A program made the position numbers and the translations under genes. Positions 1-9,556 of a stretch of DNA of 64,000 bases are shown piece after piece. Positions within the stretch are counted from its first letter, which is position 1. Each line of letters begins with the position of its first letter. Source of the DNA: Streptococcus sp. X13SY08 (GTDB taxonomy: Bacteria > Bacillota > Bacilli > Lactobacillales > Streptococcaceae); the NCBI RefSeq assembly GCF_001182825.2, contig NZ_LFYO02000002.1, positions 806,001-870,000 on the forward strand. The letters run 5' to 3'. The notes beneath the pieces are model-generated. The model made no database searches and was not told the origin of the DNA. It saw nothing but the letters and a program-made list of their open reading frames with translations.

Positions 1-256
1 GATTTTCCATCTCACGCCCACCGCGAGTCACAAAACCAAGATGTGGTTTTTCAATCCCATCCAAAGACCCGCCAGCTAGAGGCAGTTCCTCAAAAAGGTG
101 AATCCGATCGCCTGCCATTTGTCCATCACGAATGAGAAAGACAGCTGCTGCCAATCCTGCTAGTCCAGAACCTACTAGATAAGCTGATTTTTTGTCGACA
201 CCAGCTGGTTTTCTAGGTCGCGCAAAAGCTTCAAAATTTCCACTTGTATAATACAT
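1..256 (-). CDS. ohyA: Oleate hydratase (myosin-cross-reactive antigen family), N-terminal part
   Basis: The first 85 codons are inside the window and the rest lies beyond base 1. The family are FAD-dependent hydratases that add water to the double bond of unsaturated fatty acids such as oleate, detoxifying host fatty acids at the membrane. The protein opens MYYTSGN and has the dinucleotide-binding loop G29-S-G-L-A-G34, followed by an acidic [10 protein letters not shown] segment, both typical of this family. The ATG at 256-254 has a strong ribosome binding site (GAGGAGG, complement of 264-270) seven bases upstream. Monocistronic context cannot be judged because the gene is cut. The family call is from sequence memory. 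Confidence 0.85.
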   Translation of the reverse strand, partial: MYYTSGNFEAFARPRKPAGVDKKSAYLVGSGLAGLAAAVFLIRDGQMAGDRIHLFEELPLAGGSLDGIEKPHLGFVTRGGREMEN

Positions 257-471
257 AAATGAACCTCCTCTAATTTAGGAATCCGTTTCCCTTATGATTT
301 GATGAGGTTATTGTACTCCTAAATTTCCAAAATCACTAGTTAAAAATGCGCTAAATTCCTTATTTTACACATTATTAGACATGCTGTCCATTAATAAAAA
401 GAACAGAAGATTCATCTAATCTCTACTCTTTTCATTTTTATTTTACTAAAAAACAATTTCGCTTTGCCATT
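257..471. other. Intergenic region upstream of ohyA
   Basis: This stretch separates the oleate hydratase start from the 3' end of the decayed MFS gene. Apart from the ohyA ribosome binding site at 264-270 I see no convincing promoter, hairpin or coding potential. Confidence 0.5.
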
Positions 472-1489
472 TCAACCATCAATCAAAAGTCCCGTCAAGG
501 GAAAAATGATGATCATGGACAAACTGAAAAACATGGCATTGACACTCAGCATAGTGGCGCGAATCTGGCTCGACAGCACCTCTTGTAACTCCTTACCGAA
601 AATAGGAGAAAAATAGGTGAATAGTACATCAGTGACCAGATAAATGACCATATAGACCATTGGTAATTGCCAAATACTCAAGAGGTAAAAAGCAACTGTT
701 GCAGCTACCAAAATGGGAAAAATAGTGGTCGCTTTTTGATGCTCCCCCTAATTTGCCATGACGACAACATCTGCAATTCATTTTGGTAATAAAAATAAAA
801 CATGCACATGACAACACTCAATAACTGCGTCGAGATTAGCCAAGACAGGAGCCGTGGATCTTCTCGAAAAGTCTGGCTGACCGTCAGCAAAATTTTCTTG
901 AGTGGAATGGCTTCTTCTTGCTCTTGTTTGAACTGTGGTTCTCTCATAAAAAAGATAAAAACCATGACCAGTAGCGAAAAAGCAATTTGGATCATGCAGG
1001 CCACGTCTAGTAAGCCGTGGATAAGAAAGCCTGCTACTACGGTTCCAAAAGTCCGCGTTCCTTCTGAAATCCCTGCCATGACACTGCTAATTTTTAGGAA
1101 TTTACTTTCTAATCCGGCTTCCTTGACCGTTTCAAACAGCATGGCAGCGCTGGTTCCCGAGTCAAAATTGTAGGACCAAGCACTGAGAATCATCCCAACC
1201 GCGTAGACCCAAAAATTTCCATGACCCAGCAGCATCAACAGACAGGACAAAATCGATCAGCCAGCATGCCAGATGGTACTTCCGACAAGAGGCTGATCCC
1301 ATGAAAAATGCTCTCTAACAAGCCAATTTGCCAGAGACTCATACCTTTTTGACTTAAAAATAGAATCCAAAAACTGGTAATGCCAAAGAAGGCAAAAAAT
1401 TCTGTTGCACCTAGTAGTGCAATAGTAGTGTGATACGATTTTTTAACATAGATCATTCCTTTAAGCAACTCTCGCTCTTTTTTCAACAA
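472..1489 (-). pseudogene. MFS-type transporter, broken in two places
   Basis: Three consecutive reading-frame pieces on the minus strand together resemble one 12-helix major facilitator. The first piece (1489-1235) carries helix 1 and the motif-A-like loop SGMLADRF. The second (about 1250-705) carries the middle helices and a cytoplasmic loop. The third (about 760-472) carries terminal helices ending LIDG. Frame changes near 1245 and near 740-760 break it. The summed length, near 340 residues, is shorter than the roughly 400 usual for the family, so bases are missing as well as shifted. The start is either the ATG at 1489 or the ATG opening MIYVKK; the AAAGGA directly before the latter sits too close to decide. 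Substrate cannot be inferred. Confidence 0.75.
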
Positions 1490-1614
1490 TATAAGCCTGT
1501 TATAACAGGAAATTTCTAGACTACATATCTCCTACTGCGCTCATGGGCACTCTTCTTCGAATGATCTCTCTTTTTGTCGTATCACGGACATCCCAATTAT
1601 AGCATAGACTATAC
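1490..1614. other. Intergenic region between decayed MFS and Nudix genes
   Basis: No gene or clear promoter is visible. It follows the terminator of the Nudix unit and leads into the decayed transporter. Confidence 0.4.
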
Positions 1615-1639
1615 AAAAAAAGCCATCCCTCGGATGACT
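1615..1639 (-). terminator. Rho-independent terminator after the Nudix gene
   Basis: On the minus strand an eight-pair stem, AGTCATCC with GGATGGCT (one G-T pair), closes a short loop. It is followed by a run of six U (complement of 1615-1620), just past the stop at 1646. Confidence 0.8.
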
Positions 1640-1645
1640 TTCGTC

Positions 1646-2111
1646 CTAATCAATAACTTCAATTATCTGTAGAGACTGCGGTAAATTCCAAATTTCTTTT
1701 TTGAGAAATGTTGGATAAAAATATAAAGCCTCCAACTTTTCAAAAGAAATCCATTCAAAATGATTGAGCCGTCCCTGCTCATTAACTGTAAAATTTCCAA
1801 AAGAAATATCAGAAACTTCGACCAAAAAATAAAGACAAAGCTCGTGAAAATCCTCTTGGCTCTTGTCTTCAGTAAAAAAAGGATTGCGATAACCACAATG
1901 GTCGAAGAGTAATTGACTCAAGACCCACCTCTTCCTCAATTTCACGGTTGATGGCAGATTCCAAGGTCTCACCAAACTGCACACGGCTACCAGGTAAATA
2001 GGCATAAGGCGAATGTTCCTCACGAATAACCAGCAATCGATTATCATTTATGATGATTCCTGCTACACGGTAATTGAAGCGACCCTTATCCGTTGCGAAT
2101 GTAATGTCCAT
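1646..2111 (-). pseudogene. Nudix hydrolase, frameshifted and with altered Nudix box
   Basis: The N-terminal piece, starting at the ATG at 2111-2109 (MDITFATDKG), runs through a Nudix box, the helix-loop that binds Mg-pyrophosphate in enzymes hydrolysing nucleoside diphosphates linked to other groups. The REIEEEVGL core is intact, but the first conserved glycine of the box is serine (PGSRV where PGGRV is expected). Right after the box, near 1915, the frame changes. The C-terminal half continues in another frame (QLLFDHCGYRNPFF onward) to the stop at 1646. The gene starts next to the yozE stop, so the two are probably co-transcribed. Frameshift plus active-site change argue for a dead gene, not a simple sequencing slip. 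Confidence 0.75.
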
Positions 2112-2112
2112 G

Positions 2113-2328
2113 TCAATGCCCCAAATATTCTTTCCAAATAGAGTCAAAATGCCCCAGATTAAAAGAAAAGGCTGCCTGATCCTCTAGGTAGCGGCTGACT
2201 TGATCAAAATCATCCGTGTGCTTAGGAAAGGTAGAATCATCAAATGCTAAGTCTGCTAAAATCGCTACAGGCTCACTTGATTTGGGATTGCGCTGGGTCA
2301 TCAACCAGCTATAAAATGATTTTCTCAT
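2113..2328 (-). CDS. yozE: YozE family (SAM-like fold) small protein
   Basis: This 71-residue protein starts [18 protein letters not shown] and ends [15 protein letters not shown], matching the short helical YozE/DUF1250 family of Firmicutes, whose function is not established. The ATG at 2328 is preceded by GGAGG with six bases between (GGAGG-ATCT-ATG region). A longer reading from 2352 is possible in frame but lacks a ribosome binding site. It lies upstream of the decayed Nudix gene with a one-base gap. Confidence 0.85.
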   Translation of the reverse strand: MRKSFYSWLMTQRNPKSSEPVAILADLAFDDSTFPKHTDDFDQVSRYLEDQAAFSFNLGHFDSIWKEYLGH

Positions 2329-2361
2329 AGATCCTCCGTATTCATCTTTCACATGATACCA

Positions 2362-2389
2362 AAAAAATCCCAGCTTGTCTGAGATTTTT
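2362..2389 (-). terminator. Terminator after the DUF1697 gene
   Basis: The minus strand reads AAAATCtCAG, a five-base loop region, CTGgGATTTT and a U run. It lies about 25 bases past the stop at 2412, ahead of yozE. Confidence 0.7.
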
Positions 2390-2411
2390 ACCAGTTATTT
2401 ACTTTTTTATA

Positions 2412-2951
2412 CTACATTTTAATCAGTTTTCTCACTGTATTTGCTGAACGTATTGTTAGACTCTTAGCAACAGTTGAGCTGATTGTTTTAGACCACCAAT
2501 TCGTTTTTTGATATCTTTCACGATTAAAAGACCAAAAAATAGCATTTTTAACATTCTCTATACTCTCTAAAACTATGTTTGGTTGACCCAATGTATCATA
2601 TACTTCAGAAAAGGTCGCTGGCGGTATCATAAAGATCAAGTTATCATACATTTCTTTATCCTTATTCCCCCACCACCTTGGTGCACAATGCAGGATTTCT
2701 TCTAGTTCAACGATTGGAATAACAAAAACTGGAATATCTAATCGGAAATTGCTTTTTATCATGGATTCGATTTGATGTCTCAATGTAGCAGTATCATTTT
2801 CAAAACAAGAAAAAATAACATTTCCAGTGTTCAAATAAGTTTTGACCTCTTGAAAGTTTAGTGAATGAAATCCTTCTGCCAATTCACCCATTTGAATTTT
2901 ATTTTTCCCATTAATGTTAATCCCTCTCAGTAAGGCAACATATCTTTCCAT
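2412..2951 (-). CDS. DUF1697 domain protein
   Basis: The 179-residue product opens MERYVALLRGINI and contains the KTYLNTGNVIF segment, both hallmarks of DUF1697, a widespread family of unknown function. The ATG at 2951-2949 has AAGGAA about eight bases upstream. A TTG two codons earlier is possible but less likely. It appears to be a single-gene unit with its own terminator. Nothing visible suggests damage. Confidence 0.8.
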   Translation of the reverse strand: MERYVALLRGININGKNKIQMGELAEGFHSLNFQEVKTYLNTGNVIFSCFENDTATLRHQIESMIKSNFRLDIPVFVIPIVELEEILHCAPRWWGNKDKEMYDNLIFMIPPATFSEVYDTLGQPNIVLESIENVKNAIFWSFNRERYQKTNWWSKTISSTVAKSLTIRSANTVRKLIKM

Positions 2952-3045
2952 TGTCAAATTTCCTTGTTAATGATGAACTGCATCTCAAACCTCAGACAGG
3001 AAACATCTCATTTCAAGAGACAGTTCGTATGCACGGACTCATGGT

Positions 3046-3843
3046 TTATTTCAACTCTGTTTCAAAAGTATCTTGTTTGATTTTTCCTGCTTTCATGAGG
3101 CCTCCAAGTGCTTTTTTGAATTGTCCTTTGGAAATGCCAAAGATAGCCTTGATATCATCTGGTGAAGATTTGTCGTTCAAAGTCATAAAGCCACCGTTTG
3201 ATTCCAAGTAGGTCAAAATCATCTGGGCATCATTTTCTAACATCTCAAAAGAACGCGGTTTGAGAGAGAGATTAAGAGTGCGGTCCACTTGTCGGAAACC
3301 AATGACCCGAACTTCCAGCTCTTGTCCCAAGCGTGGCTCGCTGAACCGGCTCATTTTGAGACGATAAACGATGGCACGCAAGGTCTGATTTTGCATATTG
3401 TAATAGGCAGGACCAGCCATCTTTTGAAAATCTTCCTGAAAAGCAGGCAGAGCCCAGAGTCGATCTTTCTTATCCACACTGTAGCGGACATAAAGTTGAT
3501 CGCCTTTTTTAGGCCATAATTCCTTGATTTCAGGTAAAATATCTAATGATACTACCACTTCTTTGTCAGGTAGTCCTGTGTCCAAGAAAACACCCAAGTC
3601 CTTTCGAACATCCGTAACAGTCCCCCAGCCAAAATGGTCCAAGGTAGCTGTCACTTCTTTGGTTGTTAAGCGTGGACGTTGTTTTATATCAACATAAGCA
3701 AAACCTTTGACAGACTCTCCCAAACGGTGCGGCCCCTCTTCTTTTGCAAGAGCAAAGGTGATGCCCTCTTTTTGTACATAGTAAAATTGGTCATTTTCAC
3801 CTGTGATGATTCCAACCAAAAATTGTGCGAGTAAGTGATTCAT
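3046..3843 (-). CDS. cvfB: CvfB-type S1 RNA-binding protein, apparently with an internal in-frame deletion
   Basis: CvfB proteins have tandem S1 RNA-binding domains and a C-terminal winged helix, and influence virulence gene expression in Gram-positive cocci. The product is 265 residues, whereas streptococcal CvfB is about 284 from memory. The gap falls near residue 165, where RAIVYRLKMS runs straight into RFSEPRLGQ. Family members have about 19 extra residues there (a strand containing a FIHPSER-type motif). The rest, including the C-terminal winged-helix part (MTLNDKSSPDDIKAIF), looks intact. Because the frame is kept, this is the only lesion of its kind here that leaves a full reading frame, but one S1 domain should be damaged. 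ATG at 3843. Confidence 0.8.
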   Translation of the reverse strand: MNHLLAQFLVGIITGENDQFYYVQKEGITFALAKEEGPHRLGESVKGFAYVDIKQRPRLTTKEVTATLDHFGWGTVTDVRKDLGVFLDTGLPDKEVVVSLDILPEIKELWPKKGDQLYVRYSVDKKDRLWALPAFQEDFQKMAGPAYYNMQNQTLRAIVYRLKMSRFSEPRLGQELEVRVIGFRQVDRTLNLSLKPRSFEMLENDAQMILTYLESNGGFMTLNDKSSPDDIKAIFGISKGQFKKALGGLMKAGKIKQDTFETELK

Positions 3844-3871
3844 AAATTTCTTTCTATCTAAAGGGCAAAAG

Positions 3872-3897
3872 AGAGCCAGCTCCTAAGAACTGACTCT
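3872..3897 (-). terminator. Terminator after frr
   Basis: An imperfect stem of about eleven pairs (AGAGTCAGTTC with GGAGCTGGCTCT) is followed by UUUUG, between the frr stop (3906) and the cvfB start (3843). It closes the pyrH-frr unit. Confidence 0.75.
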
Positions 3898-3905
3898 GTC
3901 TTTTC

Positions 3906-4463
3906 TTACACAGCCAAGAGTTCTTTTTCTTTTTCAGCTGTCATTTCGTCGATTTTCTTGATGGCGTCATCCGTTGCTTTTTGGATGTCTTTTTCCAGAG
4001 ATTTCAATTCATCTTCTGTAATCTCTTTTGCTTTTTCTGCTTTCTTAGCATCGTCCATTGCATCACGGCGGATATTACGGATGGCAATTTTAGCATTTTC
4101 GCCTACTTTTTTCACATCTTTTGCCAAGTTTTTACGTGTTTCCTCTGTCAATGCAGGAATGACCAAACGAATCACTGTACCGTCAGATTGTGGGGTCAAG
4201 CCAAGGTCTGATGCGTTTAGAGCACGTTCAATTTCTTTCAAGATGGATTTATCAAATGGTGTAATCAAAAGCACACGCGCTTCCGGCACAGTAATCCCTG
4301 CTAACTGGTTCAAGGGTGTTTCTGCACCATAATATTCCACTGTGATGCGGTCTAACAAGCTTGCATTGGCACGGCCTGCGCGAATTTGACCAAACTCACG
4401 CGCCAAACTTTGGTGGGATTGTGCCATACGTTCTTGAGCTTTTGTAACAATTTCTTTTGACAT
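3906..4463 (-). CDS. frr: Ribosome recycling factor
   Basis: The 185-residue protein ([17 protein letters not shown]... ending EKEKELLAV) is the standard RRF length. It contains the [11 protein letters not shown] and [13 protein letters not shown] segments of this family. With EF-G it splits post-termination ribosomes. I chose the ATG at 4463. Longer in-frame readings run back into pyrH and have no ribosome binding site. It follows pyrH by 13 bases, the usual bacterial arrangement, and a terminator follows it. Confidence 0.97.
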   Translation of the reverse strand: MSKEIVTKAQERMAQSHQSLAREFGQIRAGRANASLLDRITVEYYGAETPLNQLAGITVPEARVLLITPFDKSILKEIERALNASDLGLTPQSDGTVIRLVIPALTEETRKNLAKDVKKVGENAKIAIRNIRRDAMDDAKKAEKAKEITEDELKSLEKDIQKATDDAIKKIDEMTAEKEKELLAV

Positions 4464-4476
4464 GAATTTCTTCTTT

Positions 4477-5211
4477 CTATTTATGTTCTTCTTTGTTGGA
4501 TACCGTTGTTCCGATATTTTCGCCAAATACAACTCGTTTGATATTGCCTGGTTCGTTCATATTGAAGACAACCAAGTCGATATCATTATCCATGGAGAGG
4601 GTTGATGCAGTTGCATCCATAATTTTAAGGCCTCGGTTAATCACTTCACGATGAGTCAATTCGTCGAACTTCACAGCGTTAGCATCTTTTCTAGGATCAG
4701 CATTATACACGCCATCGACCCCATTTTTTGCCATGAGAATAGCATCCGCTTCAATCTCAGCTGCACGAAGGGCGGCAGTTGTATCCGTTGAAAAATACGG
4801 AGAACCAATTCCCGCACCGAAAATCACGATACGACCTTTTTCTAAATGACGAAGAGCACGTCCGCGGATATAAGGCTCTGCCACAGATTGCATGGCAATG
4901 GCAGTTTGTACGCGCGTGTCTACACCCAATTGTTTCAGACTGTCCGCCATCACGAGAGCATTCATAACTGTCCCAAGCATTCCTGTGTAATCAGCTTGAA
5001 CACGATCCATTCCAGCCTCTGCAGCAGGCTCTCCACGCCAGAGATTTCCACCACCGATAACAAGAGCAATCTGTACACCAGATTCTGCTACTTCTGCAAT
5101 TTCCTTTGCCATTTCCTGTACGGTTGGCAAATCAATCCCAACACCACGCTCACCCGCAAGGGCCTCACCAGACAATTTGATTAGAATACGGTTGTACTTT
5201 GGTTGTGACAT
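4477..5211 (-). CDS. pyrH: UMP kinase
   Basis: This 244-residue amino-acid-kinase-family enzyme phosphorylates UMP to UDP as a hexamer regulated by GTP and UTP. The sequence shows the N-terminal [10 protein letters not shown] phosphate loop, the IGGGNLWRG glycine-rich segment, the [15 protein letters not shown] region and the C-terminal GTTVSN. ATG at 5211 follows GAGGAG at a normal distance. It is first in a two-gene unit with frr. Confidence 0.96.
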   Translation of the reverse strand: MSQPKYNRILIKLSGEALAGERGVGIDLPTVQEMAKEIAEVAESGVQIALVIGGGNLWRGEPAAEAGMDRVQADYTGMLGTVMNALVMADSLKQLGVDTRVQTAIAMQSVAEPYIRGRALRHLEKGRIVIFGAGIGSPYFSTDTTAALRAAEIEADAILMAKNGVDGVYNADPRKDANAVKFDELTHREVINRGLKIMDATASTLSMDNDIDLVVFNMNEPGNIKRVVFGENIGTTVSNKEEHK

Positions 5212-5282
5212 GTTTTTTCTCCTCTATTTCATCCTTAACATTCTATCATAAATTTTATACTTTTTACAGCAGAAGATGACGC

Positions 5283-5310
5283 AAAAAGAGAAAAACCTCT
5301 GGTTTTTCTC
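5283..5310 (-). terminator. Terminator after murJ
   Basis: A ten-pair stem, GAGAAAAACC with GGTTTTTCTC around a three-base loop (5288-5310), is followed on the minus strand by five U. It lies just past the murJ stop at 5320 and ahead of pyrH. Confidence 0.85.
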
Positions 5311-5319
5311 TTTTACATT

Positions 5320-6954
5320 TTATGATATTCGTAATTTTTTTCGTAGTCGTTGCGCTCTTGCACCAATCAATTTATCTAATTGGCGCGTTTTCAAAGTCAA
5401 GACTCCAAAAATCAAGATACCAACACTACCTGAGATAATGATGTGAAGGATACTAATAAAGCGACTGACCGGCGGAATCCATTGAGTTAATCCCCATTCT
5501 AATGTAAAGACAATAATTCCCATTACAAGAGAAACCAAACTAATACCGACCAAATCACGACCAATTTTCTTTTTATTTAAGTCTAACACCTTATCAATGT
5601 GACGGTAAAATAGAATGACAGTGATGGATAAACCAATCGCTGATGATAATAAGGAACCATACACTTGGAAGAGATAAAGGAAGGGAATCTGCAAGACAAT
5701 CTTTGTCACAAGGCCAATCAAGAAATAAAGAATAGCTCTGCGATTTTCAAAAATAGCTTGGATGATAACACCTAGTACTGCGTAGAGCCCCTGCACAAAA
5801 ATCAATAAGATATTGGCAATAAAAAGATCAATGGCTAAGTCTTCAGCCCATCCATAAAAAATAGAATAAAGAGGACGCGCGACCAGAATGGTCCCGATGA
5901 TGGCAGGAATGACAAAGATAAAGAGCATCTGCATATTATCAGTCACTAAATTAGAAGTTGCTTTTCGATTTTTCTCGACAAAACGTGCTGTAATCAAAGG
6001 AATTGCCACACTACCGATAGAACCTGTAATCCCAATAATCAGCATGGTAATTTTACTTGGATTAGCCGTCATGTAGGTATACCAAACCAGCAATTCTTTT
6101 CTTGCTTGACCTGTGATCATCTTCATCACATTGACAAAGGTCATTTGGTCAATGAATTGGAAAACTTGGAAGGCACAACCCAAGATGATCAAGGGAATCG
6201 CTTCTTTGACAGTCTCCACAATCAAGGGTTTTAGTTCAATCCCTGTTTCAGGCGCCTTGCTGTGGTAAATTTTAGAAATAAGTCCTCGTCTTTGAAGAAC
6301 ATAGAGCAAGACAGCGACACTGGCAATCATTCCGATAAAGGCAGCAAAGGTTGATTGAATAACTGCTTCATGGTAGTTTCCAGAACCAAATTTCATGATA
6401 TAGAAAGTCGCTAATAAAATCCAAATAACCCGAATAACCTGCTCTGCTATCTGACTAATGGCATAGGGTTTTAAGTCGTTATGTCCTTGGAAAAATCCAC
6501 GCATGATACTCATGGCTGGGAAAATAAAGAGAGGGGGAACCAAACTGTACATGACTGGAATCAGTAATTCCTTCGATCCTGACCATTCTGCCAGAAAAGG
6601 CGAACTTACATACATAACACCAGCAAAAACAGCTCCCAAAGCTAGCATGAGCTTGAGAAATTCCCGCAATAGATAATAGGAAATGTCCTCACGCCCTAGG
6701 GTATTGTACTTAGCAATTTGCTTGGCAACTGCCGTTGGTAGTCCTACCGTTGAAATCAATAGAAAATTGGCATAAACTTGGTAACCCATATTAAAGAGAG
6801 CATTGGCCTCCTCACTATGTTTTCCTAACCAAATATACCACGGAATAATATAAATAACTCCTAATAGACGGCTAATAAAGTTTCCCGCAGTCAACCAAGC
6901 CATTCCTCTGGCCATGGTTTCCTGTTCATGAGTTTGCACTGGTTTTTCAGACAT
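5320..6954 (-). CDS. murJ: Polysaccharide/lipid II flippase, MurJ (YtgP) type
   Basis: This 544-residue membrane protein belongs to the MOP superfamily (MviN/MurJ and Wzx types). It starts MSEKPVQTHEQETMARGMAWLTAGN and shows about fourteen hydrophobic segments, with the helix-1 phrase NFISRLLGVIYIIPWY typical of the streptococcal YtgP subgroup. YtgP is the lipid II flippase in streptococci (established for S. pyogenes and S. pneumoniae proteins). Assignment here is by resemblance. The ATG at 6954 has only a weak AAAGAGAA ribosome binding site. Longer readings begin in a region without one. A divergent glycosyltransferase gene lies upstream. It could alternatively move another envelope polysaccharide. 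Confidence 0.82.
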   Translation of the reverse strand: MSEKPVQTHEQETMARGMAWLTAGNFISRLLGVIYIIPWYIWLGKHSEEANALFNMGYQVYANFLLISTVGLPTAVAKQIAKYNTLGREDISYYLLREFLKLMLALGAVFAGVMYVSSPFLAEWSGSKELLIPVMYSLVPPLFIFPAMSIMRGFFQGHNDLKPYAISQIAEQVIRVIWILLATFYIMKFGSGNYHEAVIQSTFAAFIGMIASVAVLLYVLQRRGLISKIYHSKAPETGIELKPLIVETVKEAIPLIILGCAFQVFQFIDQMTFVNVMKMITGQARKELLVWYTYMTANPSKITMLIIGITGSIGSVAIPLITARFVEKNRKATSNLVTDNMQMLFIFVIPAIIGTILVARPLYSIFYGWAEDLAIDLFIANILLIFVQGLYAVLGVIIQAIFENRRAILYFLIGLVTKIVLQIPFLYLFQVYGSLLSSAIGLSITVILFYRHIDKVLDLNKKKIGRDLVGISLVSLVMGIIVFTLEWGLTQWIPPVSRFISILHIIISGSVGILIFGVLTLKTRQLDKLIGARAQRLRKKLRIS

Positions 6955-7012
6955 AGAATTCTCTTTCGTGTTTTTTCGTTTCAATTGGTAATTATAAACT
7001 TTTCCTTGCAAC

Positions 7013-7041
7013 TTGTAAAACCAAAACATTTACGCTAGAAT
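7013..7041 (+). promoter_or_regulatory. Promoter of the GT14 glycosyltransferase gene
   Basis: TTGTAA at 7013-7018 and TAGAAT at 7036-7041 are 17 bases apart, 35 bases ahead of the start codon. This is a reasonable sigma-A promoter. Confidence 0.55.
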
Positions 7042-7075
7042 AAATGAGTTGACTATGAATTGAAAAGGAGCCTGT

Positions 7076-8020
7076 ATGTTAAAGCATGCTTATCTCATTA
7101 TTGCCTATGATAAATTTGAGCAACTAGCCTTCCAAATCTCTCTTTTAGATGATCCACGAAATGATATTTTCATTCATATGGACAAGCGGACTCATTTGAC
7201 AGACCAAGATAAAAAAAATCTTCAGGCTGCTGCTCGCCATTCCAATGTTTACTTTACTCCACAAATTGCGGTGTACTGGGGGCATTTTTCTCTAGTAGAA
7301 GCAGAGCTGATTTTGTATAAAGCGGCCGCTGAAAAAGGAGGATATGACTTCTATCACCTCATTTCTGGTGCGGATTTACCTCTGGCTTCCCAAGATTATA
7401 TTCATGCATTTTTTGAAGATAAATTAGATCGCATTTTTATTACGCGCTACAATCAAGAAGAAGAAAAAGACTTAAAATTGCATAAGTTGGTGGAGCATTA
7501 CCATCTTTCTCGCCGTATTGATCCCCGTCATCTATCGCCAATTCCTAGAAAGTGCCTTCGATTATACCAAGTTTTGGAAAATAAAATTCAAACAGCCTTA
7601 AAGGTTGATCGACTACATGGCAAACGTACAGAATGGGGATTTGAAGGTTTTTCTGAGTGGAAATCATTTGGACATGATGTCCTCCTGGCTGTTCTTCAAC
7701 AAGAAGAATTTATCAGAAAACAATTTCGTTTTACTTTCTGTTCTGATGAATATTTCTTCTCCATCGTTCTCAAGCGCGCTGGCTTAACAGATCGCATTTA
7801 TGACCATCGTGCTGTCAACGACTTGCCTGATGAGTTTCAAGGAAATCTGCGCTACATCAACTGGTGGGATGGTCATCCATATGAATGGATAGACTCAGCC
7901 AAAGATAAGGCACAATTGGACAAAGGCATTGCCCTCGGACACCTCTTCTCTCGTAAATTTAATCTCGATAAATACCCAGATTTGAAAGAATATATTTTAG
8001 AAAAAATCAGAGAAAAATAG
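7076..8020 (+). CDS. Glycosyltransferase family 14-like (core-2/I-branching type) protein
   Basis: The 314-residue product opens MLKHAYLIIAYDKFEQLAFQ and has the DIFIHMDKR, YFLISGADLPL-like (HLISGADLPL) and WKSFGHDV segments. These mark the bacterial beta-1,6-N-acetylglucosaminyltransferase / branching-enzyme family. Such enzymes transfer a sugar from a UDP-sugar to a surface glycan; the acceptor here is unknown. No signal peptide or membrane segment is visible, so it is probably cytoplasmic. ATG at 7076 follows AAAAGGAG. It is transcribed convergently with pgdA. Confidence 0.8.
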   Translation: MLKHAYLIIAYDKFEQLAFQISLLDDPRNDIFIHMDKRTHLTDQDKKNLQAAARHSNVYFTPQIAVYWGHFSLVEAELILYKAAAEKGGYDFYHLISGADLPLASQDYIHAFFEDKLDRIFITRYNQEEEKDLKLHKLVEHYHLSRRIDPRHLSPIPRKCLRLYQVLENKIQTALKVDRLHGKRTEWGFEGFSEWKSFGHDVLLAVLQQEEFIRKQFRFTFCSDEYFFSIVLKRAGLTDRIYDHRAVNDLPDEFQGNLRYINWWDGHPYEWIDSAKDKAQLDKGIALGHLFSRKFNLDKYPDLKEYILEKIREK

Positions 8021-8046
8021 TCTGCTTTCCCAAGCAACCTATTTTT
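8013..8046. terminator. Weak bidirectional terminator between the GT14 gene and pgdA
   Basis: AAAAATAG (8013-8020) pairs with CTATTTTT (8039-8046), with an inner GCTT/AAGC stem. It overlaps both stop regions of the convergent genes. Confidence 0.4.
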
Positions 8047-9440
8047 TATTGAGCTGGACCATTGGATGTTTGGTCATAGTAAATGTTCTCCGGATTGAGG
8101 TTATCACCTAGTAAGTCACTAACTGTTCCAAAGGTATAGCCTTGTGAAGACAAGTAGCTTAACACAGAATCTAAGGAATTCACTGTAGTTTGATGAATAT
8201 CGTGCATGAGGATAATACTTCCCTTATGCGTTCCTGCTTTTACTTGGGCTAGAATAGCTTGAGGGTTGTGACTCTTCCAATCTAATGTATCTACAGACCA
8301 GTAAATGGCTGGCATTTGTGTTGCAGCCATAACCGCTTTGTTGACCGCTCCGTAGGGTGGTCGTAACAATGTCGGACGTTGACCTGTTACAGCTTCAACA
8401 GCAGATTGAGTCTGTTGAATTTCTTGCTTAATCTGGTCAGCAGACAAACGAGTTAAGTTTGAATGACTCCAAGAATGATTCGCAATCTCATGACCATCCG
8501 CCTGCATTTGCTTCAGGATGGATTCTTTTCCAGCTATTGCCTGCCCAAGCACAAAGAAGGTAGCTTTGGCATTGTATTTTTTCAAAAGTGCCAACACTTG
8601 TGGTGTGGTGGTTGCGCTAGGACCATCATCAAAAGTCAAAGCAATCATCTTTTCACGTTTTTTAGCTTCCTTTTCAGCTTGATAAGCATCATAGGCTTTT
8701 AGGTCCTCTTCAGCTAAATATTGGCTCTTAACGGCTTCGAATAAACTGGAAATTGGAACTGTGATTGTAGCTAGACCAATAGCCTCAGGCAACTGAACTG
8801 TCAATTGGCTCGCTTCATATGAAAATGTCAATTCCTCTAACTGAGTCTGCTTAAAAATTTCTAACGCTTGATGGATTTTTTCTTCAGATGTTTCCTTGGC
8901 CATCAAATCTGTCTTGATTTGTTTTGAGAAAACACTGCGCATAGTTTCTTGATTAGCGGCAAAAGTCGCCAATGTGAATATCTGATTATCCTCCGTCAAG
9001 AGAAGACTATCTTCGGATGCTTTCCCAATCTCCTTGATTGACAAACCACGCACCTGATAGCTGGCGGATTCAATATTGGTCTTGCGCACTTTAGCAAAGT
9101 GTGTCCCCTCATCCTTAGTAGAGACAAACAATAACTTGCGAATCGATCCCGTAGGTTTTTCTTGTCCAATCTTTTCTTCAATACAGTGATACAGAGCCTG
9201 CTCTACCGCTGAAACACGTTTGCCTACTTGATCCTTCGGAAAATAAGCGCTGACATAAGTGTGACCTACGCTCCCCACCTGTAAATCACTGGTTTCTGCC
9301 TTAAATGCTTTCTGACGACTAGCAATAAAATCAGAAAGATTTCGTTTTTCGTAGGCACGATAAGCAAACCAAGAGGCACAGGCAATCAGAACTACCAAGA
9401 CAAGATTCAGTACAATTAAACTATTTCTTTTTTTATTCAT
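8046..9440 (-). CDS. pgdA: Peptidoglycan N-acetylglucosamine deacetylase
   Basis: The 464-residue protein removes acetyl groups from peptidoglycan GlcNAc, which gives lysozyme resistance. PgdA is a described virulence factor of S. suis and S. pneumoniae. One N-terminal membrane anchor lies at about residues 8-28, then an extracellular domain, then the NodB-type deacetylase domain from about residue 265. All catalytic motifs are present: TFDDGPS (metal-binding Asp pair), HSWSH, RPPYG, the DTLDWKSHNP segment and LMHDIH. ATG at 9440, with a weak purine-rich site upstream. The gene looks intact, unlike the nearby oatA. Confidence 0.9.
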   Translation of the reverse strand: MNKKRNSLIVLNLVLVVLIACASWFAYRAYEKRNLSDFIASRQKAFKAETSDLQVGSVGHTYVSAYFPKDQVGKRVSAVEQALYHCIEEKIGQEKPTGSIRKLLFVSTKDEGTHFAKVRKTNIESASYQVRGLSIKEIGKASEDSLLLTEDNQIFTLATFAANQETMRSVFSKQIKTDLMAKETSEEKIHQALEIFKQTQLEELTFSYEASQLTVQLPEAIGLATITVPISSLFEAVKSQYLAEEDLKAYDAYQAEKEAKKREKMIALTFDDGPSATTTPQVLALLKKYNAKATFFVLGQAIAGKESILKQMQADGHEIANHSWSHSNLTRLSADQIKQEIQQTQSAVEAVTGQRPTLLRPPYGAVNKAVMAATQMPAIYWSVDTLDWKSHNPQAILAQVKAGTHKGSIILMHDIHQTTVNSLDSVLSYLSSQGYTFGTVSDLLGDNLNPENIYYDQTSNGPAQ

Positions 9441-9514
9441 TCTCTATCCACTCCACGTATTATCTGTCTACCATTCTACCACCCTTTCTTATAAAAATCC
9501 ACGCTCATTTGAAA

Positions 9515-9538
9515 AACAGAGGCAAAATTACCTCTGTT
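9515..9538 (-). terminator. Terminator after gloA
   Basis: AACAGAGG (9515-9522) pairs with CCTCTGTT (9531-9538). On the minus strand it is followed by UUUUUC, beyond the gloA stop at 9557. Confidence 0.85.
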
Positions 9539-9556
9539 CCTTCTTTAATATGCTGC

